NCBI RefSeq assembly: GCF_022814865.1
Contig: NZ_JAKVRD010000007.1
Coordinates: forward strand, 62,001-126,000
Source: Shimia aestuarii
Lineage (GTDB): Bacteria > Pseudomonadota > Alphaproteobacteria > Rhodobacterales > Rhodobacteraceae
DNA: 64,000 bases
Direction: 5' to 3'
Numbering within the stretch: the stretch's first letter is position 1; every line of letters starts with the position of its first letter. The position numbers were made by a program, and so were the translations under genes. Shown here one piece after another: positions 26,450 through 35,869 of this stretch. Below the pieces are notes generated by a model. It ran no database searches, was not told where the DNA came from, and was given only the letters and a program-made list of their open reading frames with translations.

Positions 26450-26657
26450 AGCCGAGATTATCGCTCTCAGTCCCATTCGGGTTAGATGCGATTATCCTAC
26501 GACCTTCCACGCGACGGACGTGGTAACCATCGTGAAGACCTGCTTCAACTTCATTTGCCAATCGTCCTCGGGTGATTTCCCCCCGTCCTGGCACATTGAA
26601 GTGAGTGTTCAACCCGGTTTCGGTTTCACGTGTGACCGTGATTTTCTTTCGAGGCAC
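26448..26657 (-). CDS. DUF3892-family small protein
   Basis: A 69-residue protein beginning at a GTG behind a perfect AGGAGGTGA site. ITVTRETETGLNTHFNV, DGYHV and NPNGTESDNL match the DUF3892 pattern, a small domain of unknown function. The longer upstream frame lacks support. It is convergent with the sigma gene, its stop lying in the T-run of the shared terminator. GC is about 50%, below neighbours. Confidence 0.7.
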   Translation of the reverse strand: MPRKKITVTRETETGLNTHFNVPGRGEITRGRLANEVEAGLHDGYHVRRVEGRRIIASNPNGTESDNLG

Positions 26658-26828
26658 TAAATTCACCTCCTTTCCACTTTTCCACAGGTTGCGAGCTTTT
26701 CTTGGTGGCAAACCTGTGAGTAAGTCCGTGCGCTATTGATCGCCTCCTTCGGCTATGGTTCGTTGATATTCATCGACCCAACGGGGCCGAATTAGGTTGT
26801 TCCACCGCCCACACGGATTAAGCGGGGG

Positions 26829-26863
26829 AAAAGCCGGGGAGCGGTGTTGGCGCACCGTTCCCC
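26829..26863 (-). terminator. Hairpin after nrdJ
   Basis: The minus strand GGGGAACGGTG pairs with CACCGCTCCCC with one mismatch (26836-26863), followed by GGCTTTT. It lies about 14 bases after the nrdJ stop. Confidence 0.6.
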
Positions 26864-26876
26864 AACTCTCAATCTC

Positions 26877-29800
26877 TTAGCTACACCCGCTTGTCGCGCC
26901 GCAGGTGTTGCATTTCATGCAGGTGCCATTGCGCACCAGCGTGTAGTTGCCGCAATCGCCGCAAGGATCGCCTTCGTAGCCCTGCATTTTGGCCTTGGTG
27001 CGCGCATCCATCGACACGGTCCCTGTCGATACGGCGGTCGTGGTCGTGGTGGCGCTGACCGTCGCGCCGCCGGTTTCGGGCACGAGTGTCTGTAGCGCGA
27101 CCTCCGGGTCGACCGTATTGAGCGCCACCGCCCCGGCACCGCCGTTCAGCACCACAAGTTCTTGCGGAAGGCGCTTGCGCAGATAGCCGGTCGAGGAGAT
27201 CTGCTTAAGCACTTCGAGCGATTTCGACGCCGCGCTTTCGCTGAGTTCCTGCACGTTCGACACGCCCTCTTCCTCGCCACGACCGAGGTCATCGAAGGAC
27301 GCACCCTGCGGCTTCACATGTGCCAGGTCTGTTCGATCAAGATAAGAAACAGCCAGTTCCCGGAAGATATAATCGAGGATGGATGTTGCATTTTTGATAG
27401 AATCGTTGCCCTGGACCATGCCCGCCGGCTCGAATTTCGTGAAGGTAAAGGCGTCGACGAACTCCTCAAGCGGCACGCCATACTGAAGGCCAACAGAAAC
27501 CGCGATGGCAAAGTTGTTCATCATCGCCCGGAAGCCCGCGCCTTCCTTGTGCATGTCGATGAAGATCTCGCCAAGCGAGCCATCCTCATACTCTCCGGTG
27601 CGCAGATAAACCTTGTGACCCCCGACAACCGCTTTCTGGGTATAGCCCTTGCGGCGCTCTGGCATCTTGGTGCGCTGAGACTTGATGATCTCCTTGACCA
27701 CGACTTTCTCGATGATTTTCTCGGCGAGAACGGTGGCCTTTTCCTGCATCGAGCCGCTCTCGAGCACCTCGGCCGCCTCGTCGTCATCCTCGACCAGCGC
27801 CGCCGCGAGGGGCTGCGAGAGTTTCGAACCGTCACGATAGAGCGCGTTGGCCTTCACACCGAGCGACCAGGACAGCTCATAAGCCTTCTGGCAATCCTCG
27901 ATGGTCGCATCGTTGGGCATGTTGATCGTCTTGGAGATCGCGCCCGAGATGAACGACTGCGCCGCCGCCATCATGGTGATGTGGCTGTTGACCGAGAGAT
28001 ACCGCTTACCCTTCTTACCGCAGGGGTTGGCGCAGTCGAAGATCGCATAGTGTTCTTCCTTGAGGAAGGGCGCCCCTTCGAGGGTCATCGTGCCGCAGAC
28101 GTGGTCGTTCGCCGCGTCGATATCCTTCCGCGAGAACCCAAGATGGGTCAGCATGTCGAAGGTCGGATCGTTGAGCTTCTCCGCCGGGATGCCAAGCACA
28201 TTGGTGCAGAAGGCCTCTCCAAGGGTCCACTGATTGAACACAAAGCGGATGTCGAACGCGGTTTCGAGCGAGGCTTCGATCTTGTCGAGTTCCGCCTGAC
28301 CGAACCCATGCCCGATAAGCGAGGTGTGGTTGATGCCCGGCGCGTTGCCAAGGCTCCCATGGCCCACCGCGTAAGACACGATTTCTTCGATCTGCGAGGA
28401 AGAATAGCCAAGTTTCTCGAGCGCCGAAGGCACAGAGCGGTTGATGATCTTGAAGTACCCACCACCAGCGAGCTTCTTGAATTTCACCAGAGCAAAGTCC
28501 GGCTCGATCCCGGTCGTGTCGCAATCCATGACAAGGCCAATCGTGCCGGTCGGCGCGATGACCGAGGTCTGCGCGTTGCGATAGCCGTTCTTTTCGCCAA
28601 GGCGCAGTGCCTCGTCCCAGCTCGACTGTGCGAGCGCGACGAGCTTCTGATCCGGGCAGCTATCAAGATCAAGCGCGACCGGCTTCACCTCAAGCCCTTC
28701 ATAGCCTTCCGTTTCGCCATAGGCGGCCCGGCGGTGGTTGCGAATGACCCGGAGCATGTGATCGGCGTTGCGTTTGTAGCCCGAGAACGGCCCGAGTTCG
28801 CCCGCCATCTCCGCCGAGGTTGCATAGGCGACGCCGGTCATGATCGCGGTGAGCGCGCCGGTGAGCGCCCGGCCCTCCTCGGAGTCATAGCTCATGCCCA
28901 TGTTCATCAAGAGGCCACCGATGTTGGCATAGCCAAGTCCGAGCGTCCGGAAGTCATAGGACAGCTGCGCGATTTCCTTCGACGGGAACTGCGCCATCAT
29001 CACCGAGATCTCGAGGGTGACGGTCCAAAGACGCGTCGCGTGCATGTAGTCTTCGGCGTTGAACTTGCCGTCTTCAAGGAAGGTCAGCAGGTTCATCGAC
29101 GCGAGGTTACAGGCCGTATCGTCAAGGAACATGTACTCCGAGCACGGGTTGGAGCCGCGGATTTCGCCGTCTTCCGGGCAGGTATGCCAGGCGTTCACGG
29201 TGTCATGGAACTGAATGCCGGGGTCGGCACAGGCCCAGGCCGCGTGGCCCACGTCTTCCCAGAGCTTCCGCGCCTTGATGGTCTTGGCGACCGAGCCGTC
29301 CGTGCGACGGATCAGCTCCCAATCTGCGTCGTCCTTAACCGCCTTCAGGAAAGCATCAGTGACGCGGATCGAGTTGTTGGAGTTCTGACCGGAGACAGAT
29401 GCATAGGCCTCGCTATCCCAATCAGTGTCATAGGTCGGGAACTCGATGGAGCCATAACCCTGCTTGGCGTAATCAAGCACACGCTTGACGTAAGTCTCGG
29501 GGATAGCAACCTTTTTGGAGTCCCTGATCGCCGCCTTCAGGCCTTCGTTGACCTTCGGATCATAGGCGTCCTCTTCCTTGCCGTCCCAGGCACGGATCGC
29601 TGCGAAGATCGCATTGAGCTTCTCTTCGTGCATCTTCGAGCCGGCCACGATGGAGGCGACCTTCTGCTCTTCCTTGACCTTCCAGTTGATGTATTCCTCG
29701 ATATCCGGGTGATCGGCATCGACGATGACCATCTTGGCCGCGCGGCGCGTCGTGCCGCCGGATTTGATTGCGCCCGCCGCGCGGTCGCCGATCTTCAGGA

Positions 29801-30545
29801 ACCCCATCAGGCCCGAGGATTTCCCACCGCCCGACAGATTCTCGTTGGCCGCCCGTAGCGACGAAAAGTTGGTGCCGGTGCCGGAGCCGTATTTGAACAG
29901 GCGTGCCTCACGCACCCAGAGATCCATAATACCGCCATCGCCAACAAGGTCGTCGGCCACGGATTGAATAAAGCACGCATGCGGCTGCGGATGCTCATAA
30001 GCGGATTTCGAGCGGGTCAGCTTGCCGGTCTTATGGTCGACATAGTGGTGTCCTTGGCTCGGGCCATCGATGCCATAGGCCCAATGCAGGCCGGTGTTGA
30101 ACCATTGCGGAGAGTTTGGTGCCGCGCGCTGGGTCGCAAGCATGTAGCGCATTTCATCGAAATAGGCGCGGGCGTCCTTCTCGGTCGAGAAATAGCCCCC
30201 CTTCCAGCCCCAGTAGGTCCATGCGCCTGCGAGGCGATCAAAAACCTGCTTGGACGAGGTCTCGCCGCCCATCTCTGCGCCCTCGGCCGGAACCGAGCGC
30301 CAAAGGAACTCTGGCACGCCCTTTTCTTTGACCTTCTTGGTCTTCGAGGGCACGCCTGCTTTGCGGAAATATTTCTGGGCGATCACATCGCTTGCAACCT
30401 GGCTCCAGCTCGTCGGCACTTCGACATTGTCGAGACGGAACACGATCGTGCCATCCGGATTGCGAATCTCGCTCACAGTGCTTGCGAAATCCAAGCTTGC
30501 GTATGCGTCCTGCCCTGCCTTGGTGAAATTTCTTTCGATTTTCAT
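26877..30545 (-). CDS. nrdJ: Adenosylcobalamin-dependent ribonucleotide reductase
   Basis: A 1222-residue class II ribonucleotide reductase, which makes deoxyribonucleotides using B12 and needs no oxygen. The first redox cysteine is in PHACFIQS (Cys191), the NCE active-site segment is [12 protein letters not shown], the finger is [13 protein letters not shown], and the C-terminus has the swinging cysteines in [18 protein letters not shown]. Length is normal for the long NrdJ. No class I or III genes are in the window. Two NrdR-like boxes lie upstream, so NrdR repression is expected. Confidence 0.96.
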   Translation of the reverse strand: MKIERNFTKAGQDAYASLDFASTVSEIRNPDGTIVFRLDNVEVPTSWSQVASDVIAQKYFRKAGVPSKTKKVKEKGVPEFLWRSVPAEGAEMGGETSSKQVFDRLAGAWTYWGWKGGYFSTEKDARAYFDEMRYMLATQRAAPNSPQWFNTGLHWAYGIDGPSQGHHYVDHKTGKLTRSKSAYEHPQPHACFIQSVADDLVGDGGIMDLWVREARLFKYGSGTGTNFSSLRAANENLSGGGKSSGLMGFLKIGDRAAGAIKSGGTTRRAAKMVIVDADHPDIEEYINWKVKEEQKVASIVAGSKMHEEKLNAIFAAIRAWDGKEEDAYDPKVNEGLKAAIRDSKKVAIPETYVKRVLDYAKQGYGSIEFPTYDTDWDSEAYASVSGQNSNNSIRVTDAFLKAVKDDADWELIRRTDGSVAKTIKARKLWEDVGHAAWACADPGIQFHDTVNAWHTCPEDGEIRGSNPCSEYMFLDDTACNLASMNLLTFLEDGKFNAEDYMHATRLWTVTLEISVMMAQFPSKEIAQLSYDFRTLGLGYANIGGLLMNMGMSYDSEEGRALTGALTAIMTGVAYATSAEMAGELGPFSGYKRNADHMLRVIRNHRRAAYGETEGYEGLEVKPVALDLDSCPDQKLVALAQSSWDEALRLGEKNGYRNAQTSVIAPTGTIGLVMDCDTTGIEPDFALVKFKKLAGGGYFKIINRSVPSALEKLGYSSSQIEEIVSYAVGHGSLGNAPGINHTSLIGHGFGQAELDKIEASLETAFDIRFVFNQWTLGEAFCTNVLGIPAEKLNDPTFDMLTHLGFSRKDIDAANDHVCGTMTLEGAPFLKEEHYAIFDCANPCGKKGKRYLSVNSHITMMAAAQSFISGAISKTINMPNDATIEDCQKAYELSWSLGVKANALYRDGSKLSQPLAAALVEDDDEAAEVLESGSMQEKATVLAEKIIEKVVVKEIIKSQRTKMPERRKGYTQKAVVGGHKVYLRTGEYEDGSLGEIFIDMHKEGAGFRAMMNNFAIAVSVGLQYGVPLEEFVDAFTFTKFEPAGMVQGNDSIKNATSILDYIFRELAVSYLDRTDLAHVKPQGASFDDLGRGEEEGVSNVQELSESAASKSLEVLKQISSTGYLRKRLPQELVVLNGGAGAVALNTVDPEVALQTLVPETGGATVSATTTTTAVSTGTVSMDARTKAKMQGYEGDPCGDCGNYTLVRNGTCMKCNTCGATSGCS

Positions 30546-30721
30546 TGTTATGCCTCTGCTTCCCAGCGTGTTGTCGTCCCCAAGGGCGCCTGTGCGCCCT
30601 GTCCGCCGGTGGCTCTGGAGGAAGAGACAAGACAGCCCCGCGCGGCGCCCATAGGTGCGCCGGTCTCCCGAACCATCCCGCTGTTCGGATCGCTGTTTGG
30701 TGTTCTGTCCCTGCTCCAGCC

Positions 30722-30776
30722 TGCGTCACCACTATATGTTGTGGCGCTCTCGGCTGACCCCCACAACCTGACGCAT
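30722..30776 (-). promoter_or_regulatory. NrdR-type operator region of nrdJ
   Basis: CCACTATATGTTGTGG (30729-30744) fits the NrdR box. A second half-site, CCACAAC (30761-30767), begins a box position centred exactly 32 bp (three helical turns) from the first. The arms TGCGTCA (30722-30728) and TGACGCA (30769-30775) form an outer perfect inverted repeat. The first box contains TATAGT on the minus strand, a possible -10. Confidence 0.6.
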
Positions 30777-31082
30777 TCGGCACAAGACCGTCAAACATTT
30801 TATTTGGCTTCTGAGGGGATTTTTGATGTTGACCAGAAAGGCTGATTTTGACGCTCGCTGCCGTCGTCCGATTCCTTTCTTAACGCGAAGTCGCCGTCGA
30901 GTTGGCGCATCACTTCGGGAGCTTTGGCGAAGCGCCTAAAATTCAAGGAAAATCCGGAACGGGTCCGAAACGGTCCAAGATATCCACAACATCTAGCGAG
31001 ACCGAAAAGGTTAACACAATATATATGTCACCTTCATGCGAATGACATGAAAATCGAATCTTGCAAGAAGGTGATTCTTCGC
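30777..31082. other. Intergenic region with no gene seen
   Basis: Between the nrdJ operator region and the terminator of tRNA-Pro there are about 300 bases with no open frame that looks coding and no recognised RNA. AT-rich parts (30795-30840 and 31010-31040) may hold the nrdJ promoter; TTGACG on the minus strand (30789-30794) is a candidate -35 with a poor -10. Confidence 0.4.
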
Positions 31083-31103
31083 AAAAAGCGCCCGCAAGGC
31101 GCC
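31083..31103 (-). terminator. Terminator of tRNA-Pro
   Basis: On the minus strand GGCGCC, loop TTGCG, GGCGC, then five T; it lies about 60 bases after the tRNA 3' end. Confidence 0.75.
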
Positions 31104-31157
31104 AAAGCAAAAAGCAGTTGCCCGCTAAACAGGCGCCAAAGATGTGTCTTTGAAAAT

Positions 31158-31234
31158 TGGTCGGGGCGGCGAGATTCGAACTCACGACCCCCTGTACCCA
31201 AAACAGGTGCGCTACCAGACTGCGCTACGCCCCG
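31158..31234 (-). tRNA. tRNA-Pro (anticodon TGG)
   Basis: The minus strand gives acceptor stem CGGGGCG, D-arm GCGCAGUCUGGUAGCGC, anticodon stem CCUGU/ACAGG with loop UUUGGGU (anticodon UGG), TPsiC loop GUUCGAAUC, and an encoded CCA at 31158-31160. Confidence 0.95.
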
Positions 31235-31261
31235 AACCGAGGCTGGGTTTAGCGGCTTCGT

Positions 31262-31741
31262 CTAGCGCGAACAAGGCCAAACAGCGTTGCTTTCGGAAAT
31301 AGATGCATGACGCATCTCGCTGCCGACCGTGATCCCAAGCGCATCCGCCATCCCGCCGTTGATCTCGAGCACATAGCGCACAGGTGCGCGGCTTGGAATC
31401 TGGGTCCGGTCGCCGGGGATGGCCTCGTGGTGTATGCGAACGACCGCGCCAGCCTCATCGATGAAGAGCATGTCCAAAGGGATCAGCGTATTCTCCATCC
31501 AGAAACTGACCGGGCGCGTCCTGTCGAAGATGAAAAGCATGCCTGCCCCACGCGGCAGCGACTCACGCATCATCAATCCGCGCGCGCGTTCCGTCTCGTC
31601 ATCAGCGATCTCGACACGGAAATGAGCTTGCCCCCAAGCGCCGCGCAAACTGACACGATCTTCTCGGCAGGTGGTCTCAGCGGCCCCGCCCGTCACGGAC
31701 AAGAGCAGCCAAACCCCGGCGACAAGACCGCGTCGGATCAT
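31262..31741 (-). CDS. DUF192 family exported protein
   Basis: A 159-residue protein with a signal peptide (residues 1-21) and a DUF192 domain: ERARGLMMRESLPRGAGMLFIF, SFWMENTLIPLDMLFI and a C-terminal INGG...GI. The function of the family is not established. The ATG overlaps the stop of the cold-shock gene (ATGA). Confidence 0.82.
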   Translation of the reverse strand: MIRRGLVAGVWLLLSVTGGAAETTCREDRVSLRGAWGQAHFRVEIADDETERARGLMMRESLPRGAGMLFIFDRTRPVSFWMENTLIPLDMLFIDEAGAVVRIHHEAIPGDRTQIPSRAPVRYVLEINGGMADALGITVGSEMRHASISESNAVWPCSR

Positions 31742-32274
31742 ACGGTTTCCTTATCGAGCGCGTTTTCCCATGCGCTGACCTCGATGGCCATGAGGCCCCG
31801 TTTGCCTTCTATGGCGCGGATTGCAAGGGCTTCGCCTGGCTGCAGGTCCGCAAGACCCGACCGGCGCAGGACTTCTATATGCAAAAAGACGTCTTCAGGG
31901 CGCCCAAAGATATTGGCAAAGCCAAACCCCTTGCCCTTGTCGAACCATTTCACCCGCGCGGGTTCGAGCCGCGCATTGCGAATGTCTTCTTCATCCAGCT
32001 CGATGAAATCGGCGAGCGTATGCGACTCACTTGCGCCCGGCACTTCGATCCGGATCACTTCGACGGCCTGCACCCCGCGGTCGGTCTTTTGCGCATCAAT
32101 CTCGATCCGGGCGCTATCTGCGACGGTGCTCTGACCGAAATTTCGCAAAACGTTGGCGTGCAACAACACGTCCGGCCCGCCCTCATCGCTGACGACAAAT
32201 CCAAATCCCTTGACTGGATCGAACCATTTTACTTCCCCAATGATCCGAGTCAGCTCTCTTTTTGTATCACTCAA
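31738..32274 (-). CDS. Double cold-shock domain protein
   Basis: About 178 residues with two cold-shock domains. Each has an RNP1-like core: VKWFDPVKGFGFVVSDE and VKWFDKGKGFGFANIF; binding of single-stranded nucleic acids is expected. The start is uncertain. The frame extends to an ATG at 32382, but that has a poor site; a TTG at 32274 after AAGGTTAAGC gives the length usual in relatives, so it was used. It is coupled to the DUF192 gene. Confidence 0.82.
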   Translation of the reverse strand: MSDTKRELTRIIGEVKWFDPVKGFGFVVSDEGGPDVLLHANVLRNFGQSTVADSARIEIDAQKTDRGVQAVEVIRIEVPGASESHTLADFIELDEEDIRNARLEPARVKWFDKGKGFGFANIFGRPEDVFLHIEVLRRSGLADLQPGEALAIRAIEGKRGLMAIEVSAWENALDKETV

Positions 32275-32419
32275 CAGCTTAACCTTACGCCTTTCGTGAG
32301 TCGCGCCCCATGCGGGCGCCAGTCTGCGCGATTTTTCCAACTTGGGCAAGAAAAGCAGTAATTTGTTTTCAAGGACTTGCATTCCACGTTACGTGAATGA
32401 CGCGTCCTGCCTTGCCCCC

Positions 32420-33025
32420 TTAGGGGTTGAGCCGTGTCACGCTCCAAGCCTCGTCAAAGGAAGCGCGACGCCAGACAAAACGATCATGCAACCTGAAGGC
32501 GCCATCGGCCCAGAACTCCATCTCCAAAGGTGTGATCCGGTAGCCCCCCCAATAAGGCGGTCGCTTGGGATTCGTCCCCTTCTGCGCCGTGATCTTCGCC
32601 ACATCCGCCATCAGCGCCGCACGCGACGACAGTGGCTCGGATTGGCGCGAGGCCCAGGCCCCAAGACGGCTCTTGAGAGAGCGGGACTCATAATACTCAT
32701 CTGCTTGCGGCCCTTCTTCACGGCTGACAAGCCCGCGCACCCGCACCTGACGGCGCAGCGATTTCCAGTGCATCACGAACCCCGCCTTGCCCGCGCTCTC
32801 GATCTCCCGCGCTTTGGCACTGCCGTAATTGGTGTAAAAGACAAAGGCTGCGTCTTCGATTTCCTTGAGAAGGACCATCCGCACATTCGGCAGGCCATCC
32901 GCATCCACCGTCGCAAGGGCGATGGCGTTTGGGTCATTGACCTCGCTTGCCTCTGCCTCACTCAACCATGCGCGCGCGATGGCGAATGGATCATCCCCTG
33001 CGAAAATCCCGGTTCTGTCTGACAT
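32420..33025 (-). CDS. pdxH: Pyridoxamine 5'-phosphate oxidase
   Basis: A 201-residue FMN enzyme making pyridoxal 5'-phosphate. Signature residues include [19 protein letters not shown] near 48-67, [17 protein letters not shown], and the C-terminal [10 protein letters not shown] plus RLNP. The length is normal. It is divergent from fabI. Confidence 0.93.
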   Translation of the reverse strand: MSDRTGIFAGDDPFAIARAWLSEAEASEVNDPNAIALATVDADGLPNVRMVLLKEIEDAAFVFYTNYGSAKAREIESAGKAGFVMHWKSLRRQVRVRGLVSREEGPQADEYYESRSLKSRLGAWASRQSEPLSSRAALMADVAKITAQKGTNPKRPPYWGGYRITPLEMEFWADGAFRLHDRFVWRRASFDEAWSVTRLNP

Positions 33026-33121
33026 GGTGCAAAGCCTCTCTGCTGCGTCTCACCGCTCTTGATGCGATCATGCGGATCGCCTAAACGTCCCTCTAACCGA
33101 ATTGCGACGGAGACTGACGGA

Positions 33122-33940
33122 ATGTCAAACAATCTGATGGCGGGCAAGCGCGGCGTGATCATGGGCCTTGCCAATGACAAGTCGATTGCCTGGGGCATTG
33201 CAAAGGCTTGCGCCGATGCGGGCGCCGAGATGGCCTTTACCTATATGGGCGAGGCGTTCAAGAAGCGCGTGGCCCCGCTGGCCGAACAACTGGGTGTCGA
33301 GACGCTGATCGATTGCGACGTGTCCGACATGGCCTCCGTCGATGCGGCCTTTGCCGAGATCGAAGCCAAATTCGGCAAGATCGACTTCCTCGTCCACGCC
33401 ATCGGCTTTTCCGACAAGAACGAACTGCGCGGGCGCTATGTCGATACCAGCCGCGATAACTTCCTGATGACGATGGATGTGAGCTGCTACAGCTTCACCG
33501 CCGTGATGCAACGCGCTGAGAAGTTCATGAACGCGGGTGGCTCGGCCCTGACCCTGACCTACTACGGTGCAGAGCAGGTCATGCCGCATTACAACGTCAT
33601 GGGCGTCGCCAAGGCCGCGCTTGAGGCTTCTGTAAAGTATCTCGCCGAAGACCTCGGCAAGGACGGCATCCGCGTCAATGCGATCTCGGCCGGCCCCATC
33701 AAGACGCTCGCCGCCTCCGGCATCGGCGATTTCCGTTATATCCTGAAATGGAACGAGCTGAACTCGCCGCTGCGCCGCAATGTCACCATCGACGACGTTG
33801 GCAACTCGGCGCTCTACTTGCTCTCCGATCTCGGAAGCGGCGTCACGGGCGAAAACCTGCATGTCGATGCGGGTTATCACGTGGTCGGCATGAAAGCGGT
33901 CGATGCGCCGGATATCGACGCTGTCACCGGAAGGAAGTAA
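33122..33940 (+). CDS. fabI: Enoyl-[acyl-carrier-protein] reductase (NADH)
   Basis: A 272-residue short-chain dehydrogenase of the FabI type, reducing enoyl-ACP in fatty-acid synthesis. GVIMGLANDKSIAWGIA is the FabI nucleotide motif; YYGAEQVMPHYNVMGVAKAA carries the Tyr-x6-Lys pair. The ATG at 33122 gives the standard N-terminus MSNNLMAGKRGV. Three bases separate the stop and the gpt start, so the two are in one operon. Confidence 0.93.
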   Translation: MSNNLMAGKRGVIMGLANDKSIAWGIAKACADAGAEMAFTYMGEAFKKRVAPLAEQLGVETLIDCDVSDMASVDAAFAEIEAKFGKIDFLVHAIGFSDKNELRGRYVDTSRDNFLMTMDVSCYSFTAVMQRAEKFMNAGGSALTLTYYGAEQVMPHYNVMGVAKAALEASVKYLAEDLGKDGIRVNAISAGPIKTLAASGIGDFRYILKWNELNSPLRRNVTIDDVGNSALYLLSDLGSGVTGENLHVDAGYHVVGMKAVDAPDIDAVTGRK

Positions 33941-33943
33941 ACC

Positions 33944-34462
33944 ATGAGCGACCGCCTGCCCCACGAAAAAGGCTTTCACATCAGCTGGGACCAGATCCAT
34001 CGCGACTCCCGCGCACTTGCGTGGCGTCTTGACGGGCAAGGGCCGGACGACGGGGCTTGGCGCGCCGTGGTCGCCATCACCCGCGGTGGCATGGCGCCAG
34101 CAATGATCGTCAGCCGCGAGTTGGACATTCGCACCGTCGACACGATCAGCGTCAAGTCCTACCACTCCGGCGGTGGCAAGCAGGACCAGCAGCGCGAGGC
34201 GGAAGTCCTGAAATCCCCCGACGCAGACCTGATGGGCGACGGCACCGGCATCCTCATCATCGACGACCTTGTCGATAGCGGCAAAACGCTCGAACTGGTG
34301 CGGGAAATGTATCCCAAGGCACATTTTGCCACCGTCTATGCCAAGCCGAAGGGCCGTCCGCAGGTTGAGACCTTCATCACCGAGGTGAGCCAGGATACCT
34401 GGATTTTCTTCCCCTGGGACATGGCGCTGCAATATGTAGAGCCCTATCGCGGCACCGACTGA
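33944..34462 (+). CDS. gpt: Xanthine phosphoribosyltransferase
   Basis: A 172-residue type I phosphoribosyltransferase of the Gpt family (xanthine and guanine salvage). [18 protein letters not shown] is the PRPP-binding loop and [13 protein letters not shown] the C-terminal signature. A terminator (34488-34510) follows the gene. Confidence 0.9.
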   Translation: MSDRLPHEKGFHISWDQIHRDSRALAWRLDGQGPDDGAWRAVVAITRGGMAPAMIVSRELDIRTVDTISVKSYHSGGGKQDQQREAEVLKSPDADLMGDGTGILIIDDLVDSGKTLELVREMYPKAHFATVYAKPKGRPQVETFITEVSQDTWIFFPWDMALQYVEPYRGTD

Positions 34463-34487
34463 GACCGGCGCTGGCGTCTAGGGCGGA

Positions 34488-34510
34488 TGCCTCCGGCGGG
34501 AGGTATTTTT
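34488..34510 (+). terminator. Terminator after gpt (rhodobacterial intergenic repeat type)
   Basis: CCTCC (34490-34494) pairs with GGAGG (34499-34503) and is followed by TATTTTT. The sequence around it is a short element that I recall as frequent between genes of Rhodobacteraceae. Further hairpins, GGGGC/GCCCC (34526-34540) and GAGCGGCCC/GGGTCGCTC (34547-34567), follow. Confidence 0.7.
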
Positions 34511-34596
34511 ACAGAGAAGAAGACAGGGGCGCATTGCCCCCGGTGAGAGCGGCCCTTAGGGTCGCTCTTGTTGTTTGAATCCCACGGAGAGCGCTC

Positions 34597-35781
34597 ATGT
34601 CCTTGCCCCGCACAGCCGCCAGTTTTGCCCCGCCTGTCATGGAGGCCCGGCGCTGGCTTGAGGGGGTGACCTTCCCGCAGGACCGCCCCCTCATCAACGT
34701 GAGCCAAGCCGCGCCCGTCGATCCGCCGCCGGAAGCCCTGCGCCGCCATATCGCTGACGTCGCACTCAACCTGCCGGAGGCGCATCTCTACGGTCCCGTA
34801 CTCGGCCTGCCCGGGCTGCGCGAAGAGGTCGCGACACAATTTGGCACGGCCTACGGCGGCGAGATCAGCGCCGCGCAGGTCGCCGTCACCGCAGGCTGCA
34901 ATCAGGCGTTTTGTGCTGCGATCACAGCCACTTGCGGCGAGGCAGACGAGGTTATCCTCCCGGTGCCGTGGTACTTTAATCACAAAATGTGGCTCGACAT
35001 GATGGGCGTCAAAGCCGTGCCGCTTCGCACCGGGGATGACCTTCTTCCGAATCCGGAAGCCGCCCGCGCGCTCATAACGTCTCGCACCCGCGCGATTGTG
35101 CTTGTGACCCCGAACAACCCCGGCGGCGTGGAATATCCCGCCGCGCTCGTGCGCGCCTTCTATGAGCTTGCGCGCGAAACCGGCCTGCGTCTGATCGTCG
35201 ATGAAACCTACCGCGATTTCGATGCGCGCAGCGGCGCGGCGCATGATCTCTTCGCCGATCCGGACTGGCCCGAGACCTTGGTGCAGCTTTATTCCTTTTC
35301 CAAAGCCTATCGCCTCACCGGACACCGCGTCGGCGCGATGATTGCCTCTGAAACGCTCTTGTCAGAGGTCGAGAAGTTCCTCGATACGGTCACCATCTGC
35401 CCCAATCAACTCGGCCAACATGCCGCGCTCTGGGGCATGCAGAACCTCTCGCAATGGCTCTCGGGTGAGCGCGCCGAGATTCTCGACCGCCGCGCCGCAA
35501 TTTCAGAGGCCATGCCCGCGCTCGAAGCGGAAGGTTGGCATCTCATGGGCGTGGGGGCCTATTTCGCCTATCTTCGTCACCCGTTTGCCATGTCCTCCCG
35601 CGATCTCGCCCCTGCGTTGGTGCGCGAGGCCGGGGTGCTCTGCCTGCCCGGCACGATGTTTATGCCCGAGGATCACGCAGCGGGCGGCGAACAGCTTCGT
35701 ATTGCCTTTGCAAATGTGGACCGGGCGGGCATTGCCGCGCTCTTTGACCGCCTTGCCGCGGTTTCCTTCGAGAAACGCTAG
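34597..35781 (+). CDS. PLP-dependent aminotransferase (class I/II)
   Basis: A 394-residue fold-type I aminotransferase. VTAGCNQAFCAAI, TPNNPGG, VDETYRDF, the PLP lysine in YSFSKAYRLTGHRVG, and the C-terminal QLRIAFANV Arg are present. It begins a monocistronic unit after gpt. The substrate is not clear; the second aminotransferase of the window is only weakly similar. Confidence 0.87.
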   Translation: MSLPRTAASFAPPVMEARRWLEGVTFPQDRPLINVSQAAPVDPPPEALRRHIADVALNLPEAHLYGPVLGLPGLREEVATQFGTAYGGEISAAQVAVTAGCNQAFCAAITATCGEADEVILPVPWYFNHKMWLDMMGVKAVPLRTGDDLLPNPEAARALITSRTRAIVLVTPNNPGGVEYPAALVRAFYELARETGLRLIVDETYRDFDARSGAAHDLFADPDWPETLVQLYSFSKAYRLTGHRVGAMIASETLLSEVEKFLDTVTICPNQLGQHAALWGMQNLSQWLSGERAEILDRRAAISEAMPALEAEGWHLMGVGAYFAYLRHPFAMSSRDLAPALVREAGVLCLPGTMFMPEDHAAGGEQLRIAFANVDRAGIAALFDRLAAVSFEKR

Positions 35782-35869
35782 GCCCCGGGGCTGCATCGCC
35801 CCTTGCTCCCCTTCTTCTTGCGTCGTAGACATCGCTCGATAAACGCAATGGAGAAGGCAGGGAGCCGTC

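Noticed and set aside
27162-29858. 898-codon open frame on the plus strand
   Set aside because: It is antisense to nrdJ, whose motifs are complete. Long shadow frames are usual opposite GC-rich genes, and its translation shows no family pattern.
30546-30777. Cobalamin riboswitch upstream of nrdJ
   Set aside because: GGGAGACCGGC on the minus strand resembles a B12 box, but I could not find the other conserved parts of the riboswitch core in the right order, and the enzyme uses B12 rather than making it.
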